Origin: Edaphochlamys debaryana
Taxonomy: Eukaryota > Chlorophyta > Chlorophyceae > Chlamydomonadales
Direction: 5' to 3'
Length of the DNA: 64,000 nucleotides
NCBI GenBank assembly: GCA_016858145.1
Contig: JAEHOE010000059.1
Coordinates: 62,001 to 126,000, forward strand
Positions 24,057 through 36,600 of this stretch are shown here, one piece after another. The notes beneath the pieces are model-generated. The model searched no databases. It saw nothing but the letters and a program-made list of their open reading frames with translations, and had not been told where the DNA came from. Numbering within the stretch: position 1 is the stretch's first letter; every line of letters starts with the position of its first letter. The translations under genes were made by a program, and so were the position numbers.

Positions 24057-25793
24057 GGCCGCAGCCGCAGCCGCGAGCGTGTCAGGGCCTTGAAGCCCTG
24101 TAGCAAGACCGCGTTCAGGGGAAGCAGGCGCGGGGGCCTGGAGCCCCGGGGGGAGCCCCGCGCTAGCTACGTTGCTGGCAAAGCTGCCGTCACAGGTACG
24201 CGCTAGGCACAACGTTCTGCGGAGGCCAATATCAACTCGTGACACCTCAGCAGCTAGCTGCACCGGCTTCAACCGCGCGCGTTCGGGCTGGTGGTCTGGA
24301 AGTCGCGAGCGCGGGAGGCGCAGACCTCGCGGGGGGGCGTGTGGCCCCGGCCATGCGGATCGCGCCCTCTTCCCGCCACGCAGCTTTCCCGCCCAAGGGG
24401 TGAGGGGTGGTGGGCTCAACCCCTAGCAGGTCAGCGGCCCTAGCCAGGCCCTAGCAGGTCAGCGTTACACCGCACGCCACTGCCCGGAATGCGCCATCAA
24501 GCCCAGCTGGGGCTGCACACAACGCACCTGCCGCCCCGCTTGTCGCCCTATCGCCCAATCACCCCATGAGCTTCACCACACCATATCAACCTCAGTTCCC
24601 CGCGCCCCGCACCCATACCCGTAACCTAGAGGCCCGCCCCTCGACCCTGCAAGCCCACGTCGCCCCCAGCCCTACCTAACCAGCTCCCCACGGCGCTCCC
24701 CGCTCGGCCCAGCTCCCCGCAGGCCCTCGCAGCGCCGCACGCCGCATCCGCCCCACCCGGGGACCGCGGGGGACCTCCTGCGGCCAACAGCCCCCTGCAG
24801 ACGCGGGGGACACCCTCAGTGGCAGCGCCCATGCAGTGGCGCCCATGCCTACCTCAGCGTGAGCTGGCTGCTACGTAGACCCTTCTGCCCTGTCTGCGCC
24901 GCCCGCCCCCAGGCAAGCCGGCTGCCATTACTGCCCAGCCCCCAACCAGTACACAGCACCAAGAGCGCCCCGGGGGTCCGCCCCCGCAGCGGTTCGCGCC
25001 AGCGCAACACACCACCACCATTGGAGGTTCCACCGGCACACCGCCGCCGGGCGTGTGCCCCGCCCTCGTTCCCTGCACCGCTGCCACGCGAGGGCGGCTT
25101 GCGCCGGGCCAAGGGTGCGGCGCCCCTTCCAAGGCTGCGCGCGGGTGGTTGAGCCCGCTGCTGAGGGGGAGCGGCCTACACAGCCCTCCCCCCTTCCGCG
25201 AGAGGGGGCTGGGCGCCGGCAGGCTTGGCAGGCTGGGCGCTTGGCTCCGCGACCAAAAGCGGCGCGTGCCAGGAGCGGCCGAGGCCAGCGGGGCGCTCGG
25301 CCGCTGGCCCCCCTCCCCGGTAGCGGACGTCACCCATGAAACCCCTCATAGGTGCCCCACCCGCCGGTCCACGGGGGCTGCAGCGAGAGCCTGCGCCCTG
25401 CTGTCCGCCCGACCGCGCCAGGGCCCCGGCGCAGCCAGGCTCAGGGATGGCCCAAGGCGGCGGGCTGGACGCCGCATCACCGCCTGCTTCGGGCCCAACC
25501 CTCAAGGCCTCGCCCCTTCTCCGCCCCTGATCCAGCCGCCGTGCGGGCTCGGACGAGGCCCCTCGACCGTCCAGACGCGATGGCGCGGGCGCGTCCGGCC
25601 GCTGCTGAGGCCAGCACCCGACTGCCCGCTGGGACGTCCGCGTCCGCTACCCTCGTGCTTGTCGGTGGCCTGAGGCCGCCGCCAGGCCTCCAAGCCAGCG
25701 GCTCGTTTCCCACAACACTCCCCCACGGCCGCCGCCGCTGCCTCTTCCGCCCCTCAGCTCCGCTGCCACCCCCCCTCCTCGTCTGCGCTTGCT
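24057..25793. other. Intergenic: 3' UTR of the ERD2-like gene and 5' region of the CHUP1-like gene
   Basis: Both flanking genes are on minus. The frame of CHUP1-like exon 1 stays open upstream to about 24419 but without an ATG. The segment 24421-24466 repeats CCCTAGCAGGTCAGCG twice. Long plus-strand frames at 25053-25804 have shadow-like composition and no motif. Confidence 0.5.
24465..24469 (-). terminator. Possible TGTAA polyadenylation signal for the ERD2-like gene
   Basis: TTACA on plus is TGTAA on minus, the usual green-algal polyadenylation signal. It lies about 1.3 kb past the stop codon at 25794, a long but possible 3' untranslated region. The pentamer alone is weak evidence. Confidence 0.3.
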
Positions 25794-27776
25794 CTACTTG
25801 TTGAGCGCCGCGGGCGCGGCGGCTCCCGGCGCCGCCTGCCCCCCCCGCTGCGCCTCCTGCTCCTCGAACTTGAACTTGCTCGCGTCCCAGACCTCGTCGA
25901 AGGTGGGCAGCGGGGCGCCGGACTCGTTAAGGCCCTGCGCCTTCCTGACCTGGTGGGGGGGGAGGAGGGGCCAGGGAGGGAGGGGGAGGTGGGGAGGTGG
26001 GGAGGGGAAGGTGATGGGGGCTGTGTGGGTGTGGGAAGGGAGGGGATCGGGGAGGGGCCAGGGAGGGAGGGGGAGGGGGAGTTGGGGAGGGAGTTGGTGG
26101 GCGGGGAGGCAGGGAAAAGGGGGGACAGGGGCTGGGTCCAGGGGGGAGAGGGAGAGAATAGACCCGGCAGCAGCCGGCGCGGGTAGCCGCCACTAAGTTC
26201 TCGGGGCGGGCCCAGCAAGGACAACAGACCCATATCCGACCCAGGCCAGCGCCAGCCCCAGCCCTGTCCCCGCCAGGCTGCAACGCGCCTACGGCATTAC
26301 CCACACGCTACGGCGTCCCACGGCACCCCCAGCCCCCAGGGACTTGGTACCCATGTGCTGGCCGCCAAGCGTCAAGCAGCCCCGCCCCGCTGCCGCCACC
26401 AGCCTTCCAGCGACCTCCGGACTGCGCCAGACCCACCCGGGCAGGCTGGCACGAGCAGCCCTTCACACACGCCCCCCCAGCCCCCCCCGCCCCCACCTGC
26501 AGCCGCTGCCACAGCAGCAGCACCAGGCCCACGCCCAGCACCACGGCGTGGACCAGGTCGGCAAGCACACCTGGGGGTGGGGGGGAGAGGGGGGAGCGAG
26601 TGGGGGGTGGTGGTTCGACAGCAGCGGCTGGGTTGGGGGGCAGCCGATTTCCATGCCTCTGCTTCCCACTCCCGGTGCCGGTCTCCATCAATATCCCTCT
26701 CCCCCTTCCCCTTCCTCCTTGACGCTGTCTGCCCCTCCCCTTTCCCCTCCCTCCACCAACCCAACCCCCCTCACTGTAGGGGTCCTCCTTGACGCTGTCG
26801 GTCCAGTCCGTGAGCACCGCCACGGTCTGCAGCAGCCGCTCGCTCCCCGCCAGTAGCGTGAAGGCCAGCACCCAGCCCTCGTACGCCTCCCGCTTGTACA
26901 TGAGCACCATCTGGGGGATGAGCGCCAGGACCTCCAGGTACACGCTGGGGGGAAGAGGGTTTAGGGGGGAGCGGTGAGGGGAGGAGGGGGGTGAAGGGGG
27001 GGTATCGCTTGAGCGAGGGCGACAGGGAGTAGTTGAGGATAGTTGTTTGGGCCCGCCCCGGCGCCGCGGCCCCTCGCTTCCGGCCGTCGCTTGTGGTGTG
27101 CAGGAGCAGCCCGCCCTGCACTACCCGCTGCAGCTGCCCCCCAGGCTGTGGCACACCTGAAGGAGTGGCAGATCTCGATGACCAGGTTTACTCGGTTTAG
27201 GAAGAGGGCCAGCACGAGGCAGGGCACGATGAGGACCGTGGAGGGGAAGGTGTCGAGGTCCGCGTCGTAGCTGGACGCCGCGGGGGAGTAGCGCATGAGC
27301 AGCACTATGGACAGGGCCACGAGCAGGTGGAGCACCTGCAGGGGTGGGAGGGCGGGGGGGAAAGGGCGGGGAAAGGGCGGGGGGAAGAGGCGTGGGAGGA
27401 GGGGTGGCACGCGGACGCACGGGTCCGACAGCTGGGTCGCTGTAGCTGGTGCCCGGCCAGACTCTCGTTGCTGTATATTATCATTGCCTCCAGGATGCGC
27501 TGGTCGTTGGCGAGGTGCGGGCTGGGCTGCGTCTCGATCGAGACCTCCCTCAACCTCGCCACAGCGTACCTTAATCACCGTGCTCGCCAGCGACACGTAG
27601 AGGTAAAGCAGGTCAAGGTAGCGGAAGATGTAGATGATCAGGAACAGCTCTTGCGTTCGGAGAGAAATCCCGCGACACGTCTTGTTCCTAATCAGCTGCC
27701 ATAGCAGTAGCTTCCTACTGAGGAAGTGGCAGATACCACCCCCGATGAGGGCGGTATCCATGCCGAACGCTTCCAT
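25794..27776 (-). CDS. ERD2 / KDEL-receptor family membrane protein
   Basis: ERD2 proteins are seven-pass receptors that return HDEL/KDEL-tagged proteins from the Golgi to the ER. Five in-phase exons: 27776-27570, 27335-27157, 26944-26775, 26570-26497, 25949-25794; 261 residues against about 215 for typical ERD2. Visible hallmarks are CRGISLRTQEL, the arginine and aspartate in RYLDLLYLYVS, SYDADLDTF, and SVYLEVLALIPQMVLMY. The segment that in ERD2 carries the YR..Y and NWIYRY residues reads GSERLLQTVAVLTDW here, so part of the ligand pocket is not conserved. The C-terminus adds about 45 polar residues (KFKFEEQEAQRGG) ending in ALNK. It may be a divergent ERD2-related protein rather than the canonical HDEL receptor. 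It shares a short promoter with the dimethylase gene. Confidence 0.85.
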
Positions 27777-28095
27777 GCCGAGCTTGGGTTCGGCAACAGC
27801 GTCGCTGTGGGGCCGCTCAGGGCCTGCCGATATTGTGACTTAAGCCAGGACCTAACTGTTCGGCGCACGAGTTTGAGCTGAGAGCGCGTGTTGGGAGCCC
27901 AGCTCCCTCTTTGGAAGGGCAGCTCATGCAAGGTCCGCAACTGCCGGTGACCAGAGACACAGCAGAGCAATTGCCCTGACAGTAAACATACAAGGCCATA
28001 CGCCATATAATCATAGCCACCCATATTACTAGCGAAACTTACGGGCCACCACAAACTCGCGCATTCCATCCTTTCCTCGCGCCGCCCACACAACC
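27777..28095. promoter_or_regulatory. Short divergent (bidirectional) promoter
   Basis: 319 bp separate the start codons of the ERD2-like gene (minus, 27776) and the rRNA dimethylase (plus, 28096). The sequence is less GC-rich than the flanks. A TATA-like CATATAA lies at 28004-28010, 86-92 bp before the plus-strand ATG. No other box is supported. Confidence 0.55.
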
Positions 28096-31000
28096 ATGCC
28101 CTGCCCGAGCCCGACGTGGCTCAGAAAGGGCCGTAGCGCGTGTCCCTCGGTCGGCACGGCCCCGTCGCACCTGGTATCACGCACCTCGGCGAGCCGGCGG
28201 CCGTCGGGGCCCCCTAGCGGCCGACGCAGCTTCCCGGCCACCGGCCCGGCACGCCAAACCCGCCCCCCCCCGGCCCCCGGGCCCCGCACGGATGCCCCCG
28301 CTGAGCCCGAGCCGGAGCCCGTGGTCCCGGGGGTGGGCTGGATGTGGCAGCCCGCGGCTGCCCCCGCCAATGGCTCCGGCGCCCCGGCCATGCCCTCAGC
28401 CGCATCCACCGTGGCCAACCTCTACCAGGACCGCATCAGAGCCAAGAAGTGAGCACGTAGATCATGGTGCTGATGTTGTACGACATATGTGTTGTACGGC
28501 AGCGGGTGTACGGCAGCAGCTGGATGACCGCGAACGGGGGCGGGAGGGGTGCCGTGTCGGCACGCGCGCGGGGAGCCTATGAGCCTGAGCCCACGGCGAG
28601 GGGTGCTGTGGAGAGGGCCTCAGGGGCTAAGGCAGCTAGGTCAGGGCAGCTGCAGGGTTCGTGGTGCAGAGGCGGGGGCGCACGGGCGCCACAAGGCGCT
28701 GTGGGCCGGGGGTGGGGCCTCAGGGGCTACCGGTAGGTCACGGCGTCCGTGAGGTTGGGTGTGCCAGCTCGCGTACGAGGGGCTTGTGCTCACGGGGAGG
28801 GGTGCCGAATCAAAGACCTGAGGGGCTGCCGTAGGGCAGATCCACCGCAAGGGGCGGGGTCGCACGACCATTTTCCAGGAGCCTTGGGGCTGGGGCTGCT
28901 TCCCCTCCCCCCTCCCATCATCCCTCCCATCATCCCTCCCCCTCCCCCCTCCCCCCCCTGTCAGGTCCCTGGGCCAGAACTTCATGACTGATGACTCCAT
29001 CCTGCGGGACCTGGTGGTGGCGGCGGGGGTGGGGCCGGGGGACCTGGTGCTCGAGGTGAGGGGGGGGGCAGGCGGTAGGGGGATGGGCTTGGTGGGAGGG
29101 GGGCAGCGGGTTGCGAGACCGCCCTGTACCTTGCCCCCTTGGCGCCTTGGCGTGCCTCACGTCGTCACGTGCTCGCCCCTCCCTCTCGAGGTGGGCCCCG
29201 GCACGGGCAACCTGACTAAGCACCTGCTGGCCAAAGGCGCCCACGTGACGGCGGTTGAGAAGGACGACACGCTGTACGGCAGGCTGAGCGAGGAGTACGA
29301 CGGGGTGAGCCGGGGCGGCGCGGCGTCGCTGCAGAGTGCCCCCCTGTTCTGCGCCTGGCCTGGCCCCCTAAGAGCCGTCGCCGACCTAGGCGGGGCCCCT
29401 TCGCGCTCCCTTTCCACCGGCCGCCCTCGCGCCCCTCCGTACGACGTCCTGTCCTGTCCGGCCCTGTCCTGTCCTGTCTGGTCCGATGCTGGCCCCTCCG
29501 TGTGACGTCCTGTCCTGTCCTGTCCGATCCGGTGCTGTCCGGTCCCGCGCAGGTGTCCACTCTACGGCTGGTTCGGGGAGACGCCCTGGAGGTGAGTGGG
29601 GGCCTGAGAGGGGAGTGGTGCCGGGGGAAGGCCACCCGCGGGGAGGGGTGCGGGTGGCTGGTTGCCGTCGGGAGACGCAGTGGCGGGAGTGGGGTGGGAG
29701 AAGAGGGGCGGGGGAGAGGGGCCGGCATTGTGCGTGACGGTGCATGGGGGATGCAGTGAGGCTGAGCTACGCCCAGCTTTATTAACCGCCAACCGCCAAC
29801 CGTAGGTGGGCCTGGAGGACGTGATTCGGTCCATGGTGGAGCAGGACCGGACCGGGCCCAGCCCGGGCCCCGAGGCAGGCCCGGGAGCGGGGCAGGCGCT
29901 GGCGAAGGCCGCCGCGCCTGAGCCGTCCACGTCAGCACCCGCGGGCCGTGGGGCGGTGCCCGCCGCCGGCCGCAAGGTCAAGGTGGTGGCGAATCTGCCG
30001 TACAACATCACCAAAGATCTGTTGACAATGCTGCTGCCGCTCGGGGATCTGATCTCGGATCTTCACATCATGATTCAGCACGAGGCCGCCGAGCGGCTGT
30101 GCGAGAGGACACCCGGTGGGTGGGCCAAATGCTGCCGTCCGCTGTACGACGGGCAAGGGCCTTGAGTCTTGAGCTGCGCACGCAGACCGACAAGCTGCGG
30201 TGTAGACCGGCGGGGCCCTAGCGCACGTCCCATACACACCTCAGCTCACAGCCTCCTTGCTTCCGCCCCTGGCCTGTGCTCCCTCCCCCTCCCAGGCGGA
30301 CCCGACTGGCGCGCGGCCAACATCCGCACCCTCTTCTACTGCAAACCCAAGTGAGGCCCCCGGGGGATGCTGCTGCTGTCAGACGGAGACGTCTGGACGT
30401 CCCCGTGACCAGAGCTGCCGCTCCTCGCTACCCCTGCATACCCCCACCCCCCTCCTCAACACCCCTCCCAACACCCCTCAACCCCCCCGCTCAGCAACAA
30501 ACACCCCTCAACCCCCCCGCCTTCTCCCCCTCCCTGTCAGGTACCGCTTCCGCATCTCCCGCTTCAAGTACGACCCCGTCCCGGGCGTGGACGGGGCGCT
30601 GGTCACCTTCTCACTGCTGCCGCCGCACCAGCGCCCGCCCGTGCCCTCGGAGCGGGGCTTCCACGAGCTGGTGCTCAAGGTGGGGGGAGGGGGGGGGGGG
30701 AGAGGAGAGGAAGAGGGGGGAAGGGGGGTAGAGGGGGAGGGTAAGGCAAGGCTGGGGTAGAGGGGAGGGGGGAGGTGCCCTCAAGGCACACGGAGACCGA
30801 GGTCCGGTCTCCGTGTGAGCCGGCCGAGCTGAAAGCACGGAGGGGTGTGCCCCTCCCGGGGTCTGTGGGATTGTAACCAACGAGGACTGCCCAGAACCGC
30901 TGCCCACAACCGCCGCCCTGCCACCCCAACCCCTACTCCAGCCGGCCCCTCAGGCCTTCTCCGAACGGCGCACCGGCACCTTGTCTCACCGATACCTTGT

Positions 31001-32267
31001 CTGACCCCATCTCGCTGCAGGCCGTCCGACGCGTCGGCGAAACACACACACGTGCCCCCTCCCACCCGCACCCCCCACCCCACCCCAGGCCTTCTCCGAG
31101 CGGCGCAAGAAGATGCGCAACAGCCTGCAGCCCCTGGCCAGCGCGGAGCAGGTGGGGGGAGGGGGGGGAAGGGGGTGTTTGAAGCTGATAAGCGGGAGAG
31201 CATCGAATCGTTAGTGGGATTGCCGGAGAAGGTACATACCGCCACAGTGTCCATGATAGGTTCGGGTGTCCGTGGAAGAGGCGTGCGCTGAGGCTGGAGC
31301 TGAAAGTGGCGTAGGCAGCGGCGGCTGAACGCTGGGTGCTTTGGGCATGCAAGTGCAACGCGCCGCACACCACCACCCGAAAGGCACATAACATTATCCC
31401 CCGAAACGAGACCCGCCTCGTCCCGGACTCACCTGGGCATATCGAAGAAACCACCACGGAGGAGAGGGCACGGCGGAACGCGGGCGGGGAGAGGAAGGGC
31501 GAGAGAAGTGAGAACATGCGAAAGCGCGGAAGGTTGGAGGCGTGCAGTGGCGTGCGTGCGGTCGCGCAGTACGCAGGGAGAAGGTAAATAAGTGGGGTAG
31601 CTAAAGAATGGAAACATGCAAAGGCGCATGGAGCAAGAGAATCCCGGGGAAAGAACGTACGGCGGTGTGCTCTTGCGGTGGGGAGGAAGGGGGGGAGGGG
31701 TGAGGGGGCACGTGTGTATAGGGCTCCTCGCGTCAGCCAAGGCAACGTCCCGAAACCATCCCTCCCTCCCCACCCTTTCCCCCGCGCAGGTGCAGGCGGC
31801 GCTGGCGGCGTGCGGTCTCAACGTAGACGCGCGGGCACAGGTGGGGGGCCCGGGAAGGGGGCCTGGAGGGGAGCGGGAGGGCGTGTGTGTGTATGGGGCG
31901 TGCGGCTGGCACGGAGAGGAGCACGGACCCGCCTCTCAGCTCAAGGCACACCCCTCCTCCCGACCCTCCCCCCCTCCCCCCCCAGGACCTGACGCTGGAC
32001 CAGTTCGTGGCTCTGTCCTGGCGCCTGCACGAGCGGCAGACGGCCGCGGGCCTGCGCCTGCTGGAGGGGGGCGGGCAGGGGCAGGGGCAGGGGGTGGGGG
32101 AGCAGGGGCCAGAGAAGGGGAAGGGGAAGGCGGAGGGGGGGAAGGGCAAAGGCAAGGGGGCAGCCGGGGGCACGAGTGCCAAGGCCCGGCGGCGGGCGGC
32201 GGCGACGGTGGAGGAGCTGGGCCTGGGCCTGGGGCCGGGCCCGGAGCAGGCCGCGGAGCAGGAGTGA
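28096..32267 (+). CDS. PFC1: Plastid-type 16S rRNA adenine dimethyltransferase (PFC1/KsgA family)
   Basis: KsgA-family enzymes dimethylate two adjacent adenines at the 3' end of small-subunit rRNA using S-adenosylmethionine. Ten in-phase exons: 28096-28448, 28965-29055, 29191-29304, 29553-29591, 29806-30115, 30296-30350, 30541-30679, 31089-31151, 31790-31840, 31986-32267; 498 residues. Motifs: KKSLGQNFMTDDS (about residue 118), LVLEVGPGTGNLTKHLL (SAM motif I, about 150), VEKDD, RGDALE (about 194), NLPYNI (262-267), DGALVTFSLLPP, KKMRNSLQPL and LTLDQFVAL. The best overall match is plastid PFC1. The first ~115 residues are Arg/Ser/Pro/Ala-rich and fit a chloroplast transit peptide. A Gly/Pro/Ala-rich insert (about residues 213-255) separates RGDALE from NLPYNI. 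The C-terminal exon ends in a Lys/Gly-rich tail. A mitochondrial location cannot be excluded. Confidence 0.88.
29446..29542. repeat. CCTGT-type simple repeat in an intron
   Basis: Two blocks of TCCTGTCCTGTC with a repeated GACGTCCTGTCC lead-in, filling most of the intron 29305-29552 before exon 29553. The downstream end runs into CCGGTCC, related to the pentamers at 5187 and 45071. Confidence 0.8.
30951..30972 (+). repeat. Copy of acceptor and first bases of exon 31089-31151
   Basis: CAGGCCTTCTCCGAACGGCG here differs by one base from CAGGCCTTCTCCGAGCGGCG at 31086. The upstream copy has no in-phase donor; the 31089 exon continues in frame as AFSERRKKMRNSLQP. Confidence 0.8.
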
Positions 32268-33605
32268 TGCTGGGCCTCTGCAGTAGGAGTAGCGATTGTG
32301 GGCCTGGGCCTGCGCCTCGACCTGGGCCTGGGCCGGCAAGAGGCCCGCAAGGGGCCAACGCAGCGCCCGCCGCCAATTGCGATGGCTCATGCCTCCCGTT
32401 TTGGCATGCAAGGACAGACCATACGGCAATCTTGTAATGTGGCGGCGGTAGTGGAGGGCGGGGCCCTCAGGGGGTGGGCTATACAGGTTTGTACATCTCA
32501 ACGAAGCATAAGCGCTCGGTTCTGGCGTGTGGCGTGAGTCGCAAAGTAAGGATGCGGGGTATCCCTGAGTATGTGCATCAGAGGGAGTGGCCTGCTGGCC
32601 TCATGGTGTCTTGGGCATTCCGGGGAGGGGGGTCTGATTGAGAAGTCATATCTGGATCAGCGTCCCGGGCTTTGTATGGAGGCAGCTGGAGGCAGGGAGA
32701 GGAAGTGACTCGACGGTGGCAAGGTTCCCTGCGCGCGTAGCAGAGGCACTCACTGGCGGGACCGGGTGCTTTGGGCCTTTCGATTGCAGAGGGGGGCTCG
32801 TCGTGCCGTGCTGCGTGTGTCGGTTGACCAGCGTTCCGCCTGCGCTGTGCCAAATGAAAGGCCACCAGATCCGTTCGGTCTAGTGTCATGGCGCCATGAC
32901 GCCGAGGCACTCACCTGGTCCTGCTTTCCTGGTCTGAACTTACACAGGCTGTTCGGGGTGGGGGCGTCCAGGCACGCAGCTTGGTCACCAACCATCAGTG
33001 GGGCCACAGGGGGGTCTGTGCTCGTAGGGGCCGTGCAGCGTAGTCCGGACGACGACGGGGGATGCAGCTGAGCTGCACAGCTGCTCGACCTCGATCTGCA
33101 GCAGGGGTGACCTGCAGCACCCCCATCCCCTACCTCACCGTCCGGCCCCACGGCCCGGCGCCCCGCGACAACTCCGCCTCGCCCTCACCTGCCACCCTCA
33201 AGCACTGAGCTCGGGCTTCGGGGAGGCGCTCCGGACGTATGCGGGACGTACGTACGGAACCCCTACGGAACGTACCGCCGATGCGGCGAAACCTGAATGC
33301 CCTAACCCGCACAATGGGAGTCTACGCATGCCGGGTGGACTCCATGGTACACTTCGTCGGCGCTAGCCATGTTTGGCGCGAAACCCGTCACCGATTTTGG
33401 ACCTTCCGCCCTCCCTCCCTCGCTTTGTAATTTGCTAATGTGAATGCGGCTGTCAGGTGTGCACGAACAACGTCGACGATACTCATACTAGTCGCTTATG
33501 CAGCGGAAGCAATTAGCACAAACAACGCCGCGCTCAACAGACGTACTTCCATGGCATGCGCCTAGCCCAGACGCTCTCCTAGCTTGACTAGCTCACAGGC
33601 TGAAT
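32268..33605. other. Intergenic between dimethylase and metallopeptidase genes
   Basis: Contains the 3' untranslated region of the dimethylase (with TGTAA at 32433) and the upstream region of the metallopeptidase. A palindromic GTACGTAC cluster sits at 33245-33280. No further gene or element is recognised. Confidence 0.55.
32433..32437 (+). terminator. TGTAA polyadenylation signal of the dimethylase gene
   Basis: TGTAA, the standard signal in chlamydomonad algae, 166 bp after the stop codon. Confidence 0.65.
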
Positions 33606-36600
33606 ATGGAGAAGCTGGGAAGCAACAAGGTGCACGACGAGAGCACCGCTGAGGCGCAGAAAGAAGCAGCATCGGATGGCAAGGGAGTCCCAGACAGCGA
33701 GAAAGCAACACAGCCGCAGAAATCAAGAACTGTACTCATTCTTGTCATAGCGCTCATTCTGGTTGTGGCTATCGTGCTGGCGCTCGTCATTCCGCTCGTC
33801 ATCGTGCCGGCAGGTGCGGCCCAGTCGCAGCGAGGGTATCGGAGATAACCCTATGACAAGGGGTAGGGGCTCGGGGTAGGGGGCTTTCGGGGTGGCATGG
33901 GGTATGGGAGGCGGGGCGCGGCTAAACACAGGCGGGGGGAGGAGTGAAGCCTACCTCGGGCACAGCAGTGGCCGCACGTGGACGCAGTGGTTGCTGTGAC
34001 GGGGAGCACGGCCGGTGCAGGAGTGCAGATGTCCGGGGTTGCACAATAGGGATGGTGCGGACGGGACAGAGGTCGTCACGAGTCACGAGTCACGAGTCAC
34101 GACACATGGCCATACCTTCCAGGCCCCTACCGTCAGCCCGCTGCCCGTGCCACCCCCCCCATCCCTCGCCACAACCCCCTCCCCCACCCACCCGACCACC
34201 CTACTCCCCGACCCACATCGCCCCCAGTACGCAAGGACGGCGATGAAACCTCCGCCGCGCCCTCCCCCTCCCCCTCGGACGCTGGCACGGAGGACCCTCT
34301 GCCCCCCGCCCTCTCCGCCTCCCTGCCCGACCTCCTCCGGGGCCTCAGCGGCGCATCGTACGGCCGCTCCTGGCCCGCCTCCGCCCTGGTCCTGTGGGAC
34401 GCGGGCGCCGCCAACGGTACAACCACCAACGGCTCCAACGGTACCAACGGTTTTCCGGTAGCGGTTTCCGCGGACGAGCCGCCCCAGGCGGTGGTTGTGG
34501 CACTGCAGGCGGCCTCGGGGTCGCGCCTGGTGGCCTTCGGTCATGAGGGCATGGTGACAGGTAAGGGGAGGGGGAGGGTAGCATTGGGGGGTAGGGGCAG
34601 GGGGAAAAGTGAGTCCTGGGGGGGCGATGGGAAGGGCACCCCTTTGCCCTGATGCCGGATGAGACACGGGGGCGTGGTCATGTGCAGGGGAGGATTCATG
34701 CGAAGTGTTGGCGAGGCCTGGTGCCTTAGCAAAACGGAGATTGCATATGCTTAAGCGGTTGGTTGGCTGAGTCAGAGGCTCATGAGCAGTCCCCCTGGCA
34801 TCCCTGCCCCTGTTGGGATCAGCATTCCACCCCAGCCCTTCCCCCCCCCCTTGCCTCCTCTCTCCTTCCCCCCCCCTCAGGATGCTGCTCCACGGGTGAC
34901 GCCGTGGACCGGCTCGTGCTCAACGCCCTGACCTGGCTGGGCGGGGGCGGGGGCGGTGCGGGGCTGCGGGCGGCGGCCAGTGCGGCAAGGCTGCAGGCGG
35001 GGCTGATGGGGGCGCAGGCGGTGAGGGGGGGGGTAGGGCAGGAGGAGGGAAGTGGGAGAGGAAGAGTGGAGGGGCAGGGGAGGGGCGGGAGGGGCGTGCC
35101 GCGCACGTGGGCAAGGCGGGGCCTGCACATACCAGCCTCTGCATGCCGCCCGCTGACCACTATTTCTGGCCTGGATCCGCTCCCAATCTGTCATCCCCCA
35201 GGCCCTCCAAGCCAACGCCTCCTCCTCCTCGGTCTCCATCGCCTCCGTCTCAACCCTTCCCCTCGACTCCCTCACCGCCTCGGCCGCTGACGTGGACCTC
35301 TACTGGCTGGATGCGGCCGCCAACACGTCCTTCAGCGACGCGCAGGTGCGGATCCGCAATCGCAGATCCAGATCCTGCGATCCAGATCCGGGTTCATAGA
35401 TTGGCACCGTTGAAATTTGCCTCGTATTTGCCTCGAGTACCGCTTCTCGCCTGCTTGTCACACATCCTCCCCAGAACACGTGCCGCCCCCCTTCCCCCAG
35501 GTCTCGGCCCTTCAGGCCTTCCTGGCTCTGCCCCAAAAGGGAGTCATCATCACGTGCGGGTCCGGCCCGGCCGCGGGGGGCTCCCCCACCGCGGCGCGGC
35601 TGGCGAGGCGGCTGATGGCGGACGGGGGGGCTGGGGCGGTTGCGGCACCAGCCAACAGGGTGCGTGGGTTTCGGCATAGGGCCTGGGGCAAAGGGGCGCA
35701 GGAGAGGGTGGTTGGGGTGGTTGGGGAGGGGTAAAGAACTTCGTCCTAGCCCCCCACATCTGTCCTCTTTTCCCCCCCCCGACCTTCCCCTGCTGTTGCC
35801 CCTGGGTCTCATGGTGGCACCGGCCCGGACCGCCACACGCCCATACACACACGTTCGAGCCCCCCTTCCCCCCTCTTCCCTCCTGCAGCTGCTGTTGCCC
35901 CTGGGTCTCATGGTGGCACCCGCCCGAACCGCCACCGGATTCCAGGTGGGCGGGCGGGCGGGTGGGTGGGTTGGGGTTACGAGTAGGGCTTTAGGAGGAG
36001 GGTATCTTGGCGCTCTGACCGCCATCAATCCTCAGCCTCACTGAGGACTGCCCGGCCGAGAGGGAGGTCTGGAGCCCTTGCCATCGAGCGCCCACAACCC
36101 TACCCCCTCCCAACCCCCAACCCCCCAGAACGCCCCCACCGGCACGCCTGAGTCATGGGCCTTCTACAACGCCCGCTACGCAGTGGTGAGCCGTGGGCCC
36201 GCCTGGGCCTGAGGGGCCTGGGCCTGAGGGGCCTGGGCCTGGGCCTCAGATGCCCGGCACGGCTGTCCCATGGGTGGTCGCACCCGAGCGTGCCCCACGC
36301 CTCCTGTGCAGCCCATACGCCCTTGTACTCCCCCCCTCCATTCCACCGGACACGCCCCCACGCCCATGCACACACGCGTTCCCCTCCCCCTTCCTCTCCC
36401 CCCTCCCAGGAGCGGCTGCTGGAGCAGGTTGGCGGCGGCCGGGCCCTCCCCTCCTACGCTTACGCCCCAGGTGCGGGTGTGTGTGTGTGTGGAGATGTGT
36501 GGGAAGAGAGTGAAGGGCTGGGACAGCCCCCTCACCCCGAGCCGCCTCGAGCCGCTGTATCTCTCCCCCTCCTCGTGCTACCTTACCTCCCCCTGACTGC

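Noticed and set aside
35788..35834. Extra exon encoding LLPLGLMVAP
   Set aside because: It duplicates the next exon's sequence without an AG acceptor; including it would repeat residues that occur once in the homologous second half.
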